A DNA stretch of 64,000 bases from Bordetella sp. FB-8 (GCF_000382185.1 NZ_KB907784.1:3561133-3625132), one strand, 5' to 3'. Counted from the stretch's first letter, positions 1-8,544 are shown. Numbers and translations: made by a program. Notes: generated by a model not told the origin, from the letters alone.

Positions 1-1
1 G

Positions 2-409
2 GCGCTGATGGGCACCATCATGATGACTGCGTGCAAGCAACTGGGGCTGGCCGGCGTGGTCATGGACGGTGCGGCGCGCGACAGCCTGGAAATCATCGAG
101 ATGGACTATCCGGTATTTGCGGCTGGAACCAACCCCAACGGCCCGACCAAGAATATCGGCGGGCGCATTGGGCATCCGGTGACCGTCGGCGGAATCACCG
201 TTCATCCCGGCGATTTCATCATCGGCGACAACGACGGCGTGGTGGTGGTCGAGCGTGAAAAAGTGGCCGGACTGCTACCCATGGCTGACAAGAAGGTCAA
301 GGACGAAGCCGCGCGCATCGCTGCCATCAAGGCCGGTGATACCGCCGCCAAGTGGCTGGACTCGTCGCTGCGCACCGCCGGCGTGCTCAAGGAAGGGGAG
401 ACGCTGTGA
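2..409 (+). CDS. RraA-family / HMG-CHA aldolase-like protein (5' end outside window)
   Basis: C-terminal part (about 135 residues) of a protein of the RraA / 4-hydroxy-4-methyl-2-oxoglutarate aldolase family; complete members have roughly 210-230 residues and the frame is open to the window edge, so the start lies upstream. Visible family features are the GAARD stretch with the conserved Arg-Asp pair that binds substrate and metal, and the C-terminal GDNDGVVVVER signature. The family includes divalent-metal aldolases/oxaloacetate decarboxylases and the RNase E inhibitor RraA; position in a catabolic cluster favours an aldolase or decarboxylase over RraA. The stop overlaps the GTG start of the next gene (GTGA), so translation is probably coupled. 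The exact substrate cannot be read from sequence. Confidence 0.85.
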   Translation, partial: ALMGTIMMTACKQLGLAGVVMDGAARDSLEIIEMDYPVFAAGTNPNGPTKNIGGRIGHPVTVGGITVHPGDFIIGDNDGVVVVEREKVAGLLPMADKKVKDEAARIAAIKAGDTAAKWLDSSLRTAGVLKEGETL

Positions 410-1353
410 GCACATCTCACCGCGACGGCGTCGGCAAGCCTGCCATTCTCGTCACTGCAGCCGACCTGGCGCCGCAGGCGCTGGAACTGCTGGACGCCTA
501 CGACATCGTCTACGCCGGGAAAAATCCCACTGAGCAAGACATCGTCTCGCTCTGCCGGGACCATGACCCGGTTGCGATCATCGTGCGCTACAGCAAGGTC
601 GGTGCGGCCGCGATGGACGCGGCACGCTCCTTGAAAGTCATTTCCAAACACGGCAGCGGCACCGACACCATAGACAAGGCCGCGGCGGCGGCGCGCGGCA
701 TCCAGGTCGTCGCGGCTGCCGGCGCCAATGCCGCTGCCGTGGCCGAGCAAGCCATGGCGCTGCTGTTGGCCTGCGCCAAGTCGATTGTGGGCTTGAATGC
801 CCGCATGCACGCAGGCTACTGGGACAAGGCCACGCACAAGAGCGCTGAACTTGCCGGCAAGACGCTCGGACTGGTCGGACTGGGCGCCATCGGTCGGAAA
901 ATGGCGCGCATGGCCGACAGCATGGATATGCGGATCCTGGGCTACGACCCCTATGCAACCGATCTTCCAGGCTATTTAAGCCGGGCCGATCTGGCAACGA
1001 TCTGGCGCGAGTCCGACGCGATTTCCCTGCATTGCCCGCTGACCGAGGAAAACCGCAACCTGCTCAATGCGCAAACGCTCGCGCAGTGCAAGCGCGGCGT
1101 ATACGTCGTGAATACGGCGCGCGGCGGCCTGGTCGACGAAATGGCGCTGCTCGAGGCAATCCGGTCCGGGCAGGTCAAGGCCGCGGGACTGGACAGCTTC
1201 GGCGTCGAACCCATGGCGGCCGGGCATCCGTTTCGCAACGAACCCGGCATCATTCTCAGCCCCCACATCGGCGGCGTCACGCAAGAAGCCTACGTCAACA
1301 TGGGCATTGCCGCCGCCAAGAACGCACTGGCCGCATTGCATGGCCAGGCCTGA
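406..1353 (+). CDS. D-isomer specific 2-hydroxyacid dehydrogenase (PGDH-like)
   Basis: A 315-residue NAD(P)-dependent 2-hydroxyacid dehydrogenase. The nucleotide-binding fold is marked by GLVGLGAIGRKMARMAD followed by an acidic/YDPYA strand end; the later NTARGGLVDE and SPHIGG motifs carry the catalytic Arg and His of the family. I chose the GTG at 406, which overlaps the upstream stop codon, because the longer in-frame extension has no family-like sequence. Similarity is to phosphoglycerate-dehydrogenase-like enzymes, but short, without ACT domain, and in a cluster with an aldolase-like protein, a cyclase and Bug proteins, so it probably reduces or oxidises a 2-oxo/2-hydroxy acid in catabolism rather than making serine. 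Confidence 0.9.
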   Translation: MSTSHRDGVGKPAILVTAADLAPQALELLDAYDIVYAGKNPTEQDIVSLCRDHDPVAIIVRYSKVGAAAMDAARSLKVISKHGSGTDTIDKAAAAARGIQVVAAAGANAAAVAEQAMALLLACAKSIVGLNARMHAGYWDKATHKSAELAGKTLGLVGLGAIGRKMARMADSMDMRILGYDPYATDLPGYLSRADLATIWRESDAISLHCPLTEENRNLLNAQTLAQCKRGVYVVNTARGGLVDEMALLEAIRSGQVKAAGLDSFGVEPMAAGHPFRNEPGIILSPHIGGVTQEAYVNMGIAAAKNALAALHGQA

Positions 1354-1365
1354 GCGAAGACAGCA

Positions 1366-2448
1366 ATGACGACTCTCCCGGGTCCACGCTGGAAGCATGC
1401 CCCACCCGCAAGTCATTGGGGGGAATTCGGCCCCGACGACCGGCTCGGCCGCATGAACCTCGTCGATCGAGGCAAGGTCTTGCAGGGCATCGCGCAGGTA
1501 CGCGAGGGACTGACGTTCTGCCTGTCGCTGCCCTTGGACATGCCGGGCGGCACGCAACTCAATCCCCGACGGCTTCCCACCCAGCGTTTCTCCACGCTGC
1601 GCGACGGCAAGAGTGTCGGCGCGCAGGGGTTTTGCTGGTCGTATGCAAGCGAAAACGAGGCGCTGACGGACGTGGTCTGCGACGATGTCCTGCTGATGAA
1701 TACGCAGTATTCCACGCAATGGGACAGCCTGGCCCACATGGGCAGCCGCTTCGACGCCGATGGCGACGGCTTTCCTGAAGCCGTGTTCTACAACGGATTT
1801 CGCGCCGGCGAACATGTGCTGGCCGCGGCCGAAGATCCGGCCGCCGTCGCCGAATGGGCCCGTTTCCCCGGGCCGGATGCCGGGGCATTGGGCATCGACA
1901 ACCTCGCCCGGCATGGCGTTCAGGGCCGCGGCGTACTGATCGACCTGGAGCGCCACGTCGGACGCACGCGACACGCCGTGGGCTACGACGAACTCATGCG
2001 GATCATTGAAGCCGATGCGGTATCGATCGAACCGGGCGACATGGTGTGCCTGCATACGGGATTCGGCGACACCTTGACGGCCATGAACCGCCAGCCGGAT
2101 GTTGCCCGGCTGCACGCGACAGGCAGCGGGCTGGACGGCAACGACCAGCGCCTGCTGGACTGGATTATCGACGTGCGGCTGGCCTGCCTGATCTGCGACA
2201 ACCCTGCCGTCGAACTGATCCAGACCGTCGGATTCGGCGGGCAAGGACAACCCATGCGCGGGCCGCGGCTGCCTCTGCACGAACACTGCCTGTTCAAGAA
2301 CGGCATCCACCTGGGCGAACTGTGGTGGCTGACCCCGTTGGCGCGCTGGCTGCGAGCGCATGGCCGCAGCCAATTCCTGCTCACCGCGCCGCCCTTGCGC
2401 CTGCCGGGAGCAGCCGGATCCCCTCTCACACCCATAGCCACCGTTTGA
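1366..2448 (+). CDS. Cyclase-family hydrolase (kynurenine formamidase-like fold)
   Basis: A 360-residue protein of the cyclase / kynurenine formamidase superfamily, metal-dependent hydrolases of amides or lactones. The family's metal-binding HxGTHxD region is represented by a variant, DSLAHMGSRFDADGDG, as in the long bacterial 'cyclase family protein' branch; GDMVCLHTGFGD and the C-terminal LPLHEHCLFKNGIHLGE stretch are also family-like, the latter supplying a conserved His and Glu. It starts 12 bases after the dehydrogenase gene and is followed by two solute-binding proteins, so it is likely part of the same catabolic operon. No signal peptide. Substrate unknown. Confidence 0.85.
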   Translation: MTTLPGPRWKHAPPASHWGEFGPDDRLGRMNLVDRGKVLQGIAQVREGLTFCLSLPLDMPGGTQLNPRRLPTQRFSTLRDGKSVGAQGFCWSYASENEALTDVVCDDVLLMNTQYSTQWDSLAHMGSRFDADGDGFPEAVFYNGFRAGEHVLAAAEDPAAVAEWARFPGPDAGALGIDNLARHGVQGRGVLIDLERHVGRTRHAVGYDELMRIIEADAVSIEPGDMVCLHTGFGDTLTAMNRQPDVARLHATGSGLDGNDQRLLDWIIDVRLACLICDNPAVELIQTVGFGGQGQPMRGPRLPLHEHCLFKNGIHLGELWWLTPLARWLRAHGRSQFLLTAPPLRLPGAAGSPLTPIATV

Positions 2449-2484
2449 CGCCCCTAGGGCAAATTTCAAAAACAAGGAGACAAC

Positions 2485-3447
2485 ATGAAGACATTGAAGA
2501 TATTGCTGGGCATCGTCCTGGCATTTTGCGCCCAGGCCGCCATGGCAGCCTATCCTGCCAAGCCTGTGCGCGTCATCGTCGGCTTTTCCGCTGGCGGCCC
2601 CACCGACATCGTGGCGCGCGCCTTTGCGGCCTACGCTGCGCATGAACTGGGACGATCGTTCATCGTAGAGAACATGCCTGGCGCCAACACCATCGTGGCG
2701 GCCCAGTTCGTCGCGCAATCGCCGGCCGACGGCTATACCTTGCTGTTTGGCGCAACCAACCATGCGATGCTGCCAGCGCTCTACAGCGACAAGATCAAGT
2801 TCGACGCCTTGCGTTCCTTCACCCCGCTTTGCTCGGTGGCCAGCAGCCCATCCGTATTGGTGGTCGGTCCCGCCATGCCGGTCAAGACCTTGGGCGACTT
2901 CATCGCCCAGCTCAAGGCCCAGCCAGGCAAGCATACCTTTGCGACGCCCGGCATCGGCAGCTCCGGCCATTTCGACACCGAACGCTTCCTGCGCCTGACG
3001 GGCACCTCGATGACGCACATTCCCTACAAAGGCGCATCCCAGGCGATATCCGACCTGATGAGTGGACAGGTCGACAGCTCGATAGCGACCCTGGGGTCCG
3101 TATTGCCCCAGATACAGGCCGGCAAACTGACCGCCCTGGCCGCTGCCACGGCCCAGCGCCTGCCGCAATTGCCGCAAGTGCCGACCTTCGCCCAGGCCGG
3201 CGTAAAGGGCTATACCGCCGAAGCCTGGTATGGGGTGCTCGGACCTGCAGGCATGCCGGATGCGGTGCGCCAGGCATTGATCCGCGCAGCCACCGACTTC
3301 GCCGAAGATCCCAAGACGGCCACCTCCCTGCACAGGCTGGGACTGCAGCCCCAGCACACCTGCGGCGATGCGTTCCAGGCCCGGCTGGCGCATGAAATCG
3401 ACGAATACAAGACCTTGGCACACGAACTGAACCTGCAAGCCCAATAG
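2485..3447 (+). CDS. Bug-family tripartite tricarboxylate transporter substrate-binding protein (first)
   Basis: A 320-residue periplasmic solute-binding protein of the Bug (Bordetella uptake gene) family. It has a cleavable signal peptide (about residues 1-22, ending near AQAAMAA), then the family start YPAKPVRVIVGFSAGGPTDI with the glycine-rich ligand loop, and FATPGIGSSGHFDTE plus IPYKGASQAISDL later. Bug proteins bind carboxylates or amides for a two-component membrane partner (TctAB), which is not encoded nearby; orphan Bug genes are normal in Bordetella. A clear ribosome-binding site (AAGGAG, 6 bases before ATG) supports the start. Immediately followed by a second Bug gene. Confidence 0.93.
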   Translation: MKTLKILLGIVLAFCAQAAMAAYPAKPVRVIVGFSAGGPTDIVARAFAAYAAHELGRSFIVENMPGANTIVAAQFVAQSPADGYTLLFGATNHAMLPALYSDKIKFDALRSFTPLCSVASSPSVLVVGPAMPVKTLGDFIAQLKAQPGKHTFATPGIGSSGHFDTERFLRLTGTSMTHIPYKGASQAISDLMSGQVDSSIATLGSVLPQIQAGKLTALAAATAQRLPQLPQVPTFAQAGVKGYTAEAWYGVLGPAGMPDAVRQALIRAATDFAEDPKTATSLHRLGLQPQHTCGDAFQARLAHEIDEYKTLAHELNLQAQ

Positions 3448-3492
3448 CCGCACCACCAGACAGCTCAATCGACAACTCAAAGGAGACAGACA

Positions 3493-4491
3493 ATGAAATA
3501 TCGCGTTTTTTCCAATCCCGGCAAATTCCTGACCGCGCTGCTGGGCACCGCGACCCTCTTGCTGGGCGCCGGCACGGCCCACGCCCAGGAGCAATGGCCC
3601 GCGCACCCCGTGCGCATCATCGTTCCCTATGGCCCCGGCGGGGCGGTCGACGTGGCCACGCGCAAGATCGCCCAGAAGCTGACCGAGCAGACCGGCCAGA
3701 GCTTCATCGTCGAGAACAAGCCTGGCGCGACGGGGACCATAGGCGTCAATTACGTGGCCCAGGCCAAGCCCGATGGCTACACCCTGGTCGCCAACGACAC
3801 GACCTATTCTCTCCTGCCCTATATCTTCAAGAAGCTGCCCTTCGATCCCGCCCACGATCTGCAGCCCGTTGCGGCATTTCTATTCGCGCCGATGGCCCTG
3901 GCCGTCAACGCCGACAGCCCCTATAAGTCGCTGAGCGATCTGCTGGCCAAGGCCAAGGCTGCGCCGGGAACCGTGAAATTCGGTTCGGGCGGGCCCGGCA
4001 CGACCCCCCACTTTGCCGCCGAGGGCCTGGCCATCGCCGCCCATGTGAAATTCATGCACATACCGTTCAAGGGCGCGGCCGAAGCCACGCAGGCGCTGCT
4101 GGGCCATGTCATCGACTTCCAGTTTGCCTCCACCACGGGGATCATGGGACCCGTGCAAGGCGGTAATCTGCGCCTACTGGCCGTCAGCGGCAAGACACGC
4201 CTGGCGGTCCTTCCCGATGTCCCGACTTTCGCGCAATCCGGGGTGAAGAACTTCGATGGGGTAGTCAACTGGACGGGGCTCTGGGCCCCCAAAGGCACGC
4301 CGCCCGCGGTCATGAACCGGCTGCAAAGCGAGATCGCCAAGGCCATGGCGTCTTCCGACATGCAGACGTTCGCACACAAGATGGGCGCCGACCCCCGCTA
4401 CGTGGACGCAAAGGGCTTCGCGCGCATGCTGCACGACAGCGGCGCCATGTGGAGTAAGGTAGCTCACGCGATCGCTTTCGAAAAACGCTGA
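3493..4491 (+). CDS. Bug-family tripartite tricarboxylate transporter substrate-binding protein (second)
   Basis: A 332-residue second Bug protein, 45 bases downstream of the first and with its own AAGGAG ribosome-binding site. Signal peptide about residues 1-32 (cleavage near AHAQ), followed by WPAHPVRIIVPYGPGGAVDV, the typical ligand-loop region, and HIPFKGAAEATQALLG. It is clearly a paralogue of, but not a recent copy of, the preceding gene, so the pair could offer different ligand specificities for one pathway. Exported to the periplasm. Ligand not predictable from sequence. Confidence 0.93.
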   Translation: MKYRVFSNPGKFLTALLGTATLLLGAGTAHAQEQWPAHPVRIIVPYGPGGAVDVATRKIAQKLTEQTGQSFIVENKPGATGTIGVNYVAQAKPDGYTLVANDTTYSLLPYIFKKLPFDPAHDLQPVAAFLFAPMALAVNADSPYKSLSDLLAKAKAAPGTVKFGSGGPGTTPHFAAEGLAIAAHVKFMHIPFKGAAEATQALLGHVIDFQFASTTGIMGPVQGGNLRLLAVSGKTRLAVLPDVPTFAQSGVKNFDGVVNWTGLWAPKGTPPAVMNRLQSEIAKAMASSDMQTFAHKMGADPRYVDAKGFARMLHDSGAMWSKVAHAIAFEKR

Positions 4492-4505
4492 ACGAAGAAT
4501 CCCCC

Positions 4506-5423
4506 ATGTTCCTGCTCAATGCATGTCAAATCCAGGATTTCTCGGTGTTCTCTTCGATGCCGGAGTCCTTGCGCCGGCCCCAGCGCAGCGCCTGGGCCGA
4601 CGCGAACCGTGCGGGCGCCGCGACGGACTGCTTCCTGGAAGGGCCGGTATTTGACGATACCGGCAATTTATATGTCACGGACATTCCGTGGGGACGCATA
4701 TTCCGGATAGACGGCTCGGGACTCTGGACGCTCGTGGCTGAATATGACGGGGAACCCAACGGCATGAAATTCCTGGATGCCGGCCGGCTGCTCATTACCG
4801 ACTATAAGAACGGCTTGATGCTTTTGGATCTGTCGACCGGACGCGTGGAGCCTTACCTGGAACGCCGCAACAGTGAGCGATTCAAGGGCGTCAACGATCT
4901 GATTTTCGACAACGCAGGCAATTTGTACTTCACGGATCAAGGCCAGAGCGGCCTGCACGATCCCAGCGGGCGCCTCTATCGCCTGCGAAAGAATGGGCAA
5001 CTCGATCTGCTGCTCGACAACGTGCCCAGCCCCAATGGCGTGGCCCTGTCGCCCGACGAACGAGTGCTTTACCTTGCGGTTACGCGCGGCAATTGCGTGT
5101 GGCGCGTGCCACTGCTGCCAGATGGCAGCGTCAGCAAGGTGAGCCAGTTTTTCACATCCTATGGCCCTAGTGGACCGGACGGCCTTGCCGTGGACGTGCA
5201 AGGCAATGTCATCGTCGCCAACCCGGGTTTGGGCTATGTATGGCTGCTCAATCCTCGCGCCGAACCCATCGTGGTCTGGCGCAGCCCAATGGGCACATCC
5301 ACCACCAATATTGCATTCGCAGGCCCTGGCAAGCGCACTTTGTATTGCACCGAGTCTGCCTCGGGTTCGATCCTGACCGCCCAGGCTCCGACTTCGGGAC
5401 TTCCTCTGTCACGGCTGCGTTAG
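4506..5423 (+). CDS. SMP-30/gluconolactonase/LRE-family protein
   Basis: A 305-residue six-bladed beta-propeller of the SMP-30/gluconolactonase family, metal-dependent lactonases. Family marks are EGPVFDDTGNLYVTDI near the start (metal-ligand Glu), GVNDLIFDNAGNLYFTD, SPNGVALSPDERVLY (conserved Asn-Gly) and GPDGLAVDVQGNVIVA (conserved Asp). It begins 14 bases after the second Bug gene, so it probably closes the catabolic operon; a lactonase next to a dehydrogenase would fit an aldonate or lactone route, but this is inference. No strong ribosome-binding site precedes 4506; an in-frame ATG at 4557 is an alternative start. The only export-like stretch is weak. Confidence 0.85.
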   Translation: MFLLNACQIQDFSVFSSMPESLRRPQRSAWADANRAGAATDCFLEGPVFDDTGNLYVTDIPWGRIFRIDGSGLWTLVAEYDGEPNGMKFLDAGRLLITDYKNGLMLLDLSTGRVEPYLERRNSERFKGVNDLIFDNAGNLYFTDQGQSGLHDPSGRLYRLRKNGQLDLLLDNVPSPNGVALSPDERVLYLAVTRGNCVWRVPLLPDGSVSKVSQFFTSYGPSGPDGLAVDVQGNVIVANPGLGYVWLLNPRAEPIVVWRSPMGTSTTNIAFAGPGKRTLYCTESASGSILTAQAPTSGLPLSRLR

Positions 5424-5447
5424 GTCCGCGCGGGCGCCTGAAAGGCA

Positions 5448-5482
5448 ATGAATGGGCGAACCCACAGTGCCGGCCCATTCAT
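5448..5482. terminator. Stem-loop between convergent genes
   Basis: A perfect 10-base inverted repeat (ATGAATGGGC / GCCCATTCAT) with a 15-base loop lies between the end of the lactonase gene and the stop of the minus-strand Nudix gene. There is no U tract on either side, so intrinsic termination is only a possibility; it may simply protect 3' ends. Confidence 0.35.
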
Positions 5483-5487
5483 CAAGC

Positions 5488-6216
5488 TCAAAAACCCGGA
5501 TCCTCGACCCTGAGTACCGCGCTGAGCAATGTACGGTACAGATTGCGCAGCATTCCCGCCGTGGCTCCCCAAATGAAATATCCTTCCCAGGGCATGGCGA
5601 AATACTGGCGCTGGCGGCCATCGGGCAACTGGGCCTGGTACAACCTGTGATTGGCCGGATCCATCAGAAACGCCATGGGCGTCTCGAACACCTCGGCGAC
5701 CTCGAAGTCATCGGGGGTCAACGCGAACCCGGGGCTTACCAGCCCAACCACCGGCGTCACGGCAAAACCGGTGCCGGTGGCGTACTGGGGCATGGTGCCC
5801 AGCACTTCCACGTGAGAATGCGGCAGGCCGGTTTCTTCGAATGCCTCACGCAAGGCAGCCTCTATAGGGCTGGCGTCTTCGGCTTCGATGCTGCCGCCGG
5901 GAAAGCTGATCTGCCCGGCGTGGTCGCGCAAGTGCACCGTACGTTGGGTGAGCATGATGTGCAAGCCTTCAGGACGTGCCACCAGCGGCAACAGCACGGC
6001 GGCTTGGCGCCCGGTGGAGCGCAGATCGGCTCCGCCTGACTTCTCGTCCTGCTGCCACCCCGGAATGGCCGACCATAGCCGGCGAAACGGCTCAGGCTCG
6101 AACCACTGCCGGCCAAGGGCGGACAATCCCTTATCGGCCACCTGCCAGGGCTGGTTCGACGGATCGAAGCCGGGCGCGAACGCATTGCGAGATCGAGGGG
6201 ATGCGGAGTCGGACAT
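5488..6216 (-). CDS. Nudix hydrolase, CoA pyrophosphatase type
   Basis: A 242-residue Nudix protein. The Nudix box GSIEAEDASPIEAALREA continues with FEETGL (pattern GX5EX7REUXEEXGU), and it is preceded by the UPF0035-type stretch LTQRTVHLRDHAGQISFPGG characteristic of CoA-diphosphatases such as NudL. The family splits CoA and CoA derivatives into 3',5'-ADP and phosphopantetheine. The start is ATG at 6216 (MSDSASPRS); the frame is open further upstream but that would read through the rplS terminator. It lies downstream of rplS, separated by that terminator. Confidence 0.9.
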   Translation of the reverse strand: MSDSASPRSRNAFAPGFDPSNQPWQVADKGLSALGRQWFEPEPFRRLWSAIPGWQQDEKSGGADLRSTGRQAAVLLPLVARPEGLHIMLTQRTVHLRDHAGQISFPGGSIEAEDASPIEAALREAFEETGLPHSHVEVLGTMPQYATGTGFAVTPVVGLVSPGFALTPDDFEVAEVFETPMAFLMDPANHRLYQAQLPDGRQRQYFAMPWEGYFIWGATAGMLRNLYRTLLSAVLRVEDPGF

Positions 6217-6229
6217 GATGAATCGGTGT

Positions 6230-6261
6230 AAAAAAGGCACCCCACCGGGTGCCTTTTTTTT
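6230..6261. terminator. Rho-independent terminator after rplS
   Basis: GGCACCC / GGGTGCC 7-base stem with a 4-base loop, flanked by A6 and T8, so it can act on either strand. It sits between the rplS stop and the Nudix start on the minus strand and should end or attenuate the rplS transcript. Confidence 0.85.
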
Positions 6262-6292
6262 GCCTTGCAAGGGCTTCGGGCTGAAAACCGGG

Positions 6293-6679
6293 TCAGGCCT
6301 GGGCTTGCCGCTGGGTCTTGCTGACCAGCTTTTCCTTGATGCGAGCCGACTTGCCCGAACGGCTGCGCAGGTAGTACAGCTTGGCACGGCGCACGTCGCC
6401 GCGGCGTTTGATTTCGATCGAAGCGATCTGCGGCGAATACAGCTGGAAGGTACGTTCAACCGCTTCGCCCGACGAGATCTTGCGCACGATGAAGGACGAG
6501 TTCAGGCCACGGTTGCGACGAGCGATGACCACGCCTTCGAAAGCCTGCACGCGCTTGCGGGTGCCTTCGACCACGTTCACGTTGACGATCACGGTATCGC
6601 CGGGGCCAAAGTCAGGCATGGCTTTGCCGCCGGTCAGGCGAGCAATTTCTTCCTGCTCGAGAGTTTGGATGAGATTCAT
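6293..6679 (-). CDS. rplS: 50S ribosomal protein L19
   Basis: A 128-residue protein matching bacterial L19 over its whole length: [15 protein letters not shown] at the start, [20 protein letters not shown], the [18 protein letters not shown] core and the basic C-terminal [20 protein letters not shown]19 lies at the 30S-50S interface. Start ATG at 6679 (earlier in-frame TTG extension is not L19-like); GGAG lies upstream. In many bacteria rplS closes an rpsP-rimM-trmD-rplS operon, but those three genes are not upstream here; instead a promoter lies at 6759-6787. Confidence 0.98.
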   Translation of the reverse strand: MNLIQTLEQEEIARLTGGKAMPDFGPGDTVIVNVNVVEGTRKRVQAFEGVVIARRNRGLNSSFIVRKISSGEAVERTFQLYSPQIASIEIKRRGDVRRAKLYYLRSRSGKSARIKEKLVSKTQRQAQA

Positions 6680-6758
6680 GGAAATTAGCTCCTTAAGCAT
6701 CTTGCCAGCAGAGGAGAAAGTTGTTTTGTCTGTAGGCAGAGGATGAAGCGAACCCAAG

Positions 6759-6787
6759 ATTCTATACCAAAAAACCTATATATGCAA
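6759..6787 (-). promoter_or_regulatory. Candidate sigma70 promoter of rplS
   Basis: Read on the minus strand: TTGCAT, 17 bases, TAGAAT. It lies 80 bases upstream of the L19 start, in an AT-rich stretch, and no other gene intervenes. Confidence 0.55.
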
Positions 6788-6827
6788 AGCACTTAGCCCT
6801 TTCTTCACCAATACAGTCCTTGGCCGG

Positions 6828-6854
6828 CACAGCACAGCACAGCACAGCACAGCA
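6828..6854. repeat. Pentanucleotide tandem repeat (CACAG)5
   Basis: Five perfect copies of CACAG plus CA, in the spacer between the small membrane-protein gene and the rplS promoter. Short tandem repeats of this kind can change copy number by slippage; here it is outside any coding frame and about 40 bases upstream of the putative -35 of rplS. Confidence 0.9.
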
Positions 6855-6942
6855 AGCCTAAGTATCGAGGCTGCCCATCGGATTGAACCGCACCGCTCTG
6901 CGCGTCAAGCCGCAAGCACCGAGACCGAGCAGCCGGATTTGC

Positions 6943-7287
6943 TCAAAAACCCGCAACCGCGCCCAGCCACATGAGAGCGGGAATGGCGATGCCCCAGGCG
7001 ACAACCATCAGCACGTCGAGCAGCATGTCCTTGCGCGACACGATCTGGCTGGAGGACAGCTTGCGTACGTCGCCCAGCGACGACGCCGGCCGAAAAACGG
7101 GTGGCTGCGCTGCCGTCGACTGGGGTTCGGGCGGAAAAGGCCATTTGCGCGCAGGGACCTGCGCCGCAGGCTCCCGGAGCGGGGCCTGGCCCGAGCGGGA
7201 CTTGCCGGGGGCGGACACACCGAATGCCGGCTGGCGCAAACCCGAAACCGGCAGCGAGGGAAGAACAGCTGAAGCGGCGATGCTCAT
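6943..7287 (-). CDS. Hypothetical single-pass membrane protein
   Basis: A 114-residue protein I do not recognise. The N-terminal two thirds are Pro/Ala/Ser-rich and probably disordered; the C-terminus holds one strongly hydrophobic segment (about residues 88-112, DVLMVVAWGIAIPALMWLGA) preceded by a basic/polar stretch, suggesting a tail-anchored inner-membrane protein. The start is supported by an AGGAG site 5-6 bases before the ATG. Monocistronic between the radical SAM gene and rplS. No function assigned. Confidence 0.6.
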   Translation of the reverse strand: MSIAASAVLPSLPVSGLRQPAFGVSAPGKSRSGQAPLREPAAQVPARKWPFPPEPQSTAAQPPVFRPASSLGDVRKLSSSQIVSRKDMLLDVLMVVAWGIAIPALMWLGAVAGF

Positions 7288-7349
7288 GGTGGCACTCCTG
7301 GGGTCTAACGGCCAGCCTGGGCATCATGCCCGCCTAGCCTTGGATCGGA

Positions 7350-8537
7350 TTAAACGAACAGGGACAACTGGGGAGACGTCGGGGTACTGCGGACACTGAG
7401 AATGCGGGTGACAGGAGGAACGAACTGCTGGCAGTCGAGCTGCGCCCGGGGGGTGAGGTTCAGGCCGTGCTTGCGCGCTGCAAGCGAAAATCGCTGGCGC
7501 AACAGGTCTGCCCAAAGGCCAGTGCCGCGCATACGGGTACCGAAGCGTGGATCGTTGCGACGGCCGCCGCGCAAGTCCTCGATGCGGTGCAGGACGCGTT
7601 CGGCACGGTCGGGGAAATGCGTGCGCAGCCACTGCTCGAACACCGCGTGGACTTCCCAGGGCAACCGGATCACGGTGTAGCTGCCCCAGCGGGCACCTGC
7701 CCCGGCCGCCTCAGCCAGTATGGCTTCGAGGAAGGCGTCGTTGATGAAGGGAATCATGGGCGCTGCCAGCACCCCGACCGGCACGCCGGCGGCCGTCAAG
7801 GTGCGCACGGCCTGCAGCCGGCGCCAGGGCGCCGACGCCCGGGGTTCGAGCGTGCGTGCCATGTCCGCATCGAGCGTGGTGATACTGACGTAGACCATGA
7901 CCAGATTGCGCTCGGCAAGAGCGGTGAGCAGATCAAGGTCGCGTTCGACCAGGGCATTCTTGGTGACCAGGGTGACCGGGTGGCGGGTTTCGAGCATGAG
8001 TTCGAGCAGTCCGCGCGTCAGGCGCCATTGCCGCTCGATGGGCTGGTAGATGTCGGTAGCCGAACCCAAATTGATGGGGGAGACACGATGACTGCGCTTG
8101 GCCAGATCGGCGCGCAGCGCCGAGACGGCGTTGACCTTGGCGGTCAGCTTGGTTTCGAAATCGAGTCCGGGCGAGTACCCCAGATAGGCATGCGTAGGGC
8201 GCGCGTAGCAATAGGCGCAGCCGTGTTCGCAGCCCCGGTAGGGGTTGATGGCCAGTTCGAAGGGAATATCGGGGGAATCGTTACGGGAGAGCAGCGTGCG
8301 GACCTGCTCGGGGCGCACTTGCGTCAGAGGAGCCGGCGCAGCGTCGCCCTCCTCGCCGACACAGTCGTCGGCAGCCTCGACCGCCCACTCGTTTTCGAGA
8401 GGTTCGACACGGGTATCCGACTGGTAGCGGTGCCCCACGTTAGTAACCGCACCCCGACCGCGCAAAGCGGCGGGGGCGGTAGCCGGGGACCCAGAACCGG
8501 CGGAAACAGCGAAAGAGGAACGATCGATGTTTGCCAT
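7350..8537 (-). CDS. PA0069-family radical SAM protein (SplB-like)
   Basis: A 395-residue radical SAM protein. The [4Fe-4S]-binding cysteines are in NPYRGCEHGCAYCYARPTH (CX3CX2C), followed by SplB-like features: DFETKLTAKVNA, GSATDIYQPIERQWRLTRGLLE and TLVTKNALVERDLDLL. These resemble spore photoproduct lyase-related 'DNA repair photolyase' proteins; the real substrate is unknown. ATG at 8537 was chosen; upstream of it, at 8545-8560, is a near-consensus LexA box, so the gene is probably DNA-damage inducible. From memory, the Pseudomonas aeruginosa homologue PA0069 is also among LexA-controlled genes. Confidence 0.9.
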   Translation of the reverse strand: MANIDRSSFAVSAGSGSPATAPAALRGRGAVTNVGHRYQSDTRVEPLENEWAVEAADDCVGEEGDAAPAPLTQVRPEQVRTLLSRNDSPDIPFELAINPYRGCEHGCAYCYARPTHAYLGYSPGLDFETKLTAKVNAVSALRADLAKRSHRVSPINLGSATDIYQPIERQWRLTRGLLELMLETRHPVTLVTKNALVERDLDLLTALAERNLVMVYVSITTLDADMARTLEPRASAPWRRLQAVRTLTAAGVPVGVLAAPMIPFINDAFLEAILAEAAGAGARWGSYTVIRLPWEVHAVFEQWLRTHFPDRAERVLHRIEDLRGGRRNDPRFGTRMRGTGLWADLLRQRFSLAARKHGLNLTPRAQLDCQQFVPPVTRILSVRSTPTSPQLSLFV

Positions 8538-8544
8538 TCGAGTA

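Noticed and set aside
976-3855. Very long open frame on the minus strand opposite the dehydrogenase, cyclase and Bug genes
   Set aside because: Its translation is low-complexity Gly/Arg/Ala-rich with no domain, and the plus-strand genes are well conserved; it is an antisense by-product of high GC in third codon positions.
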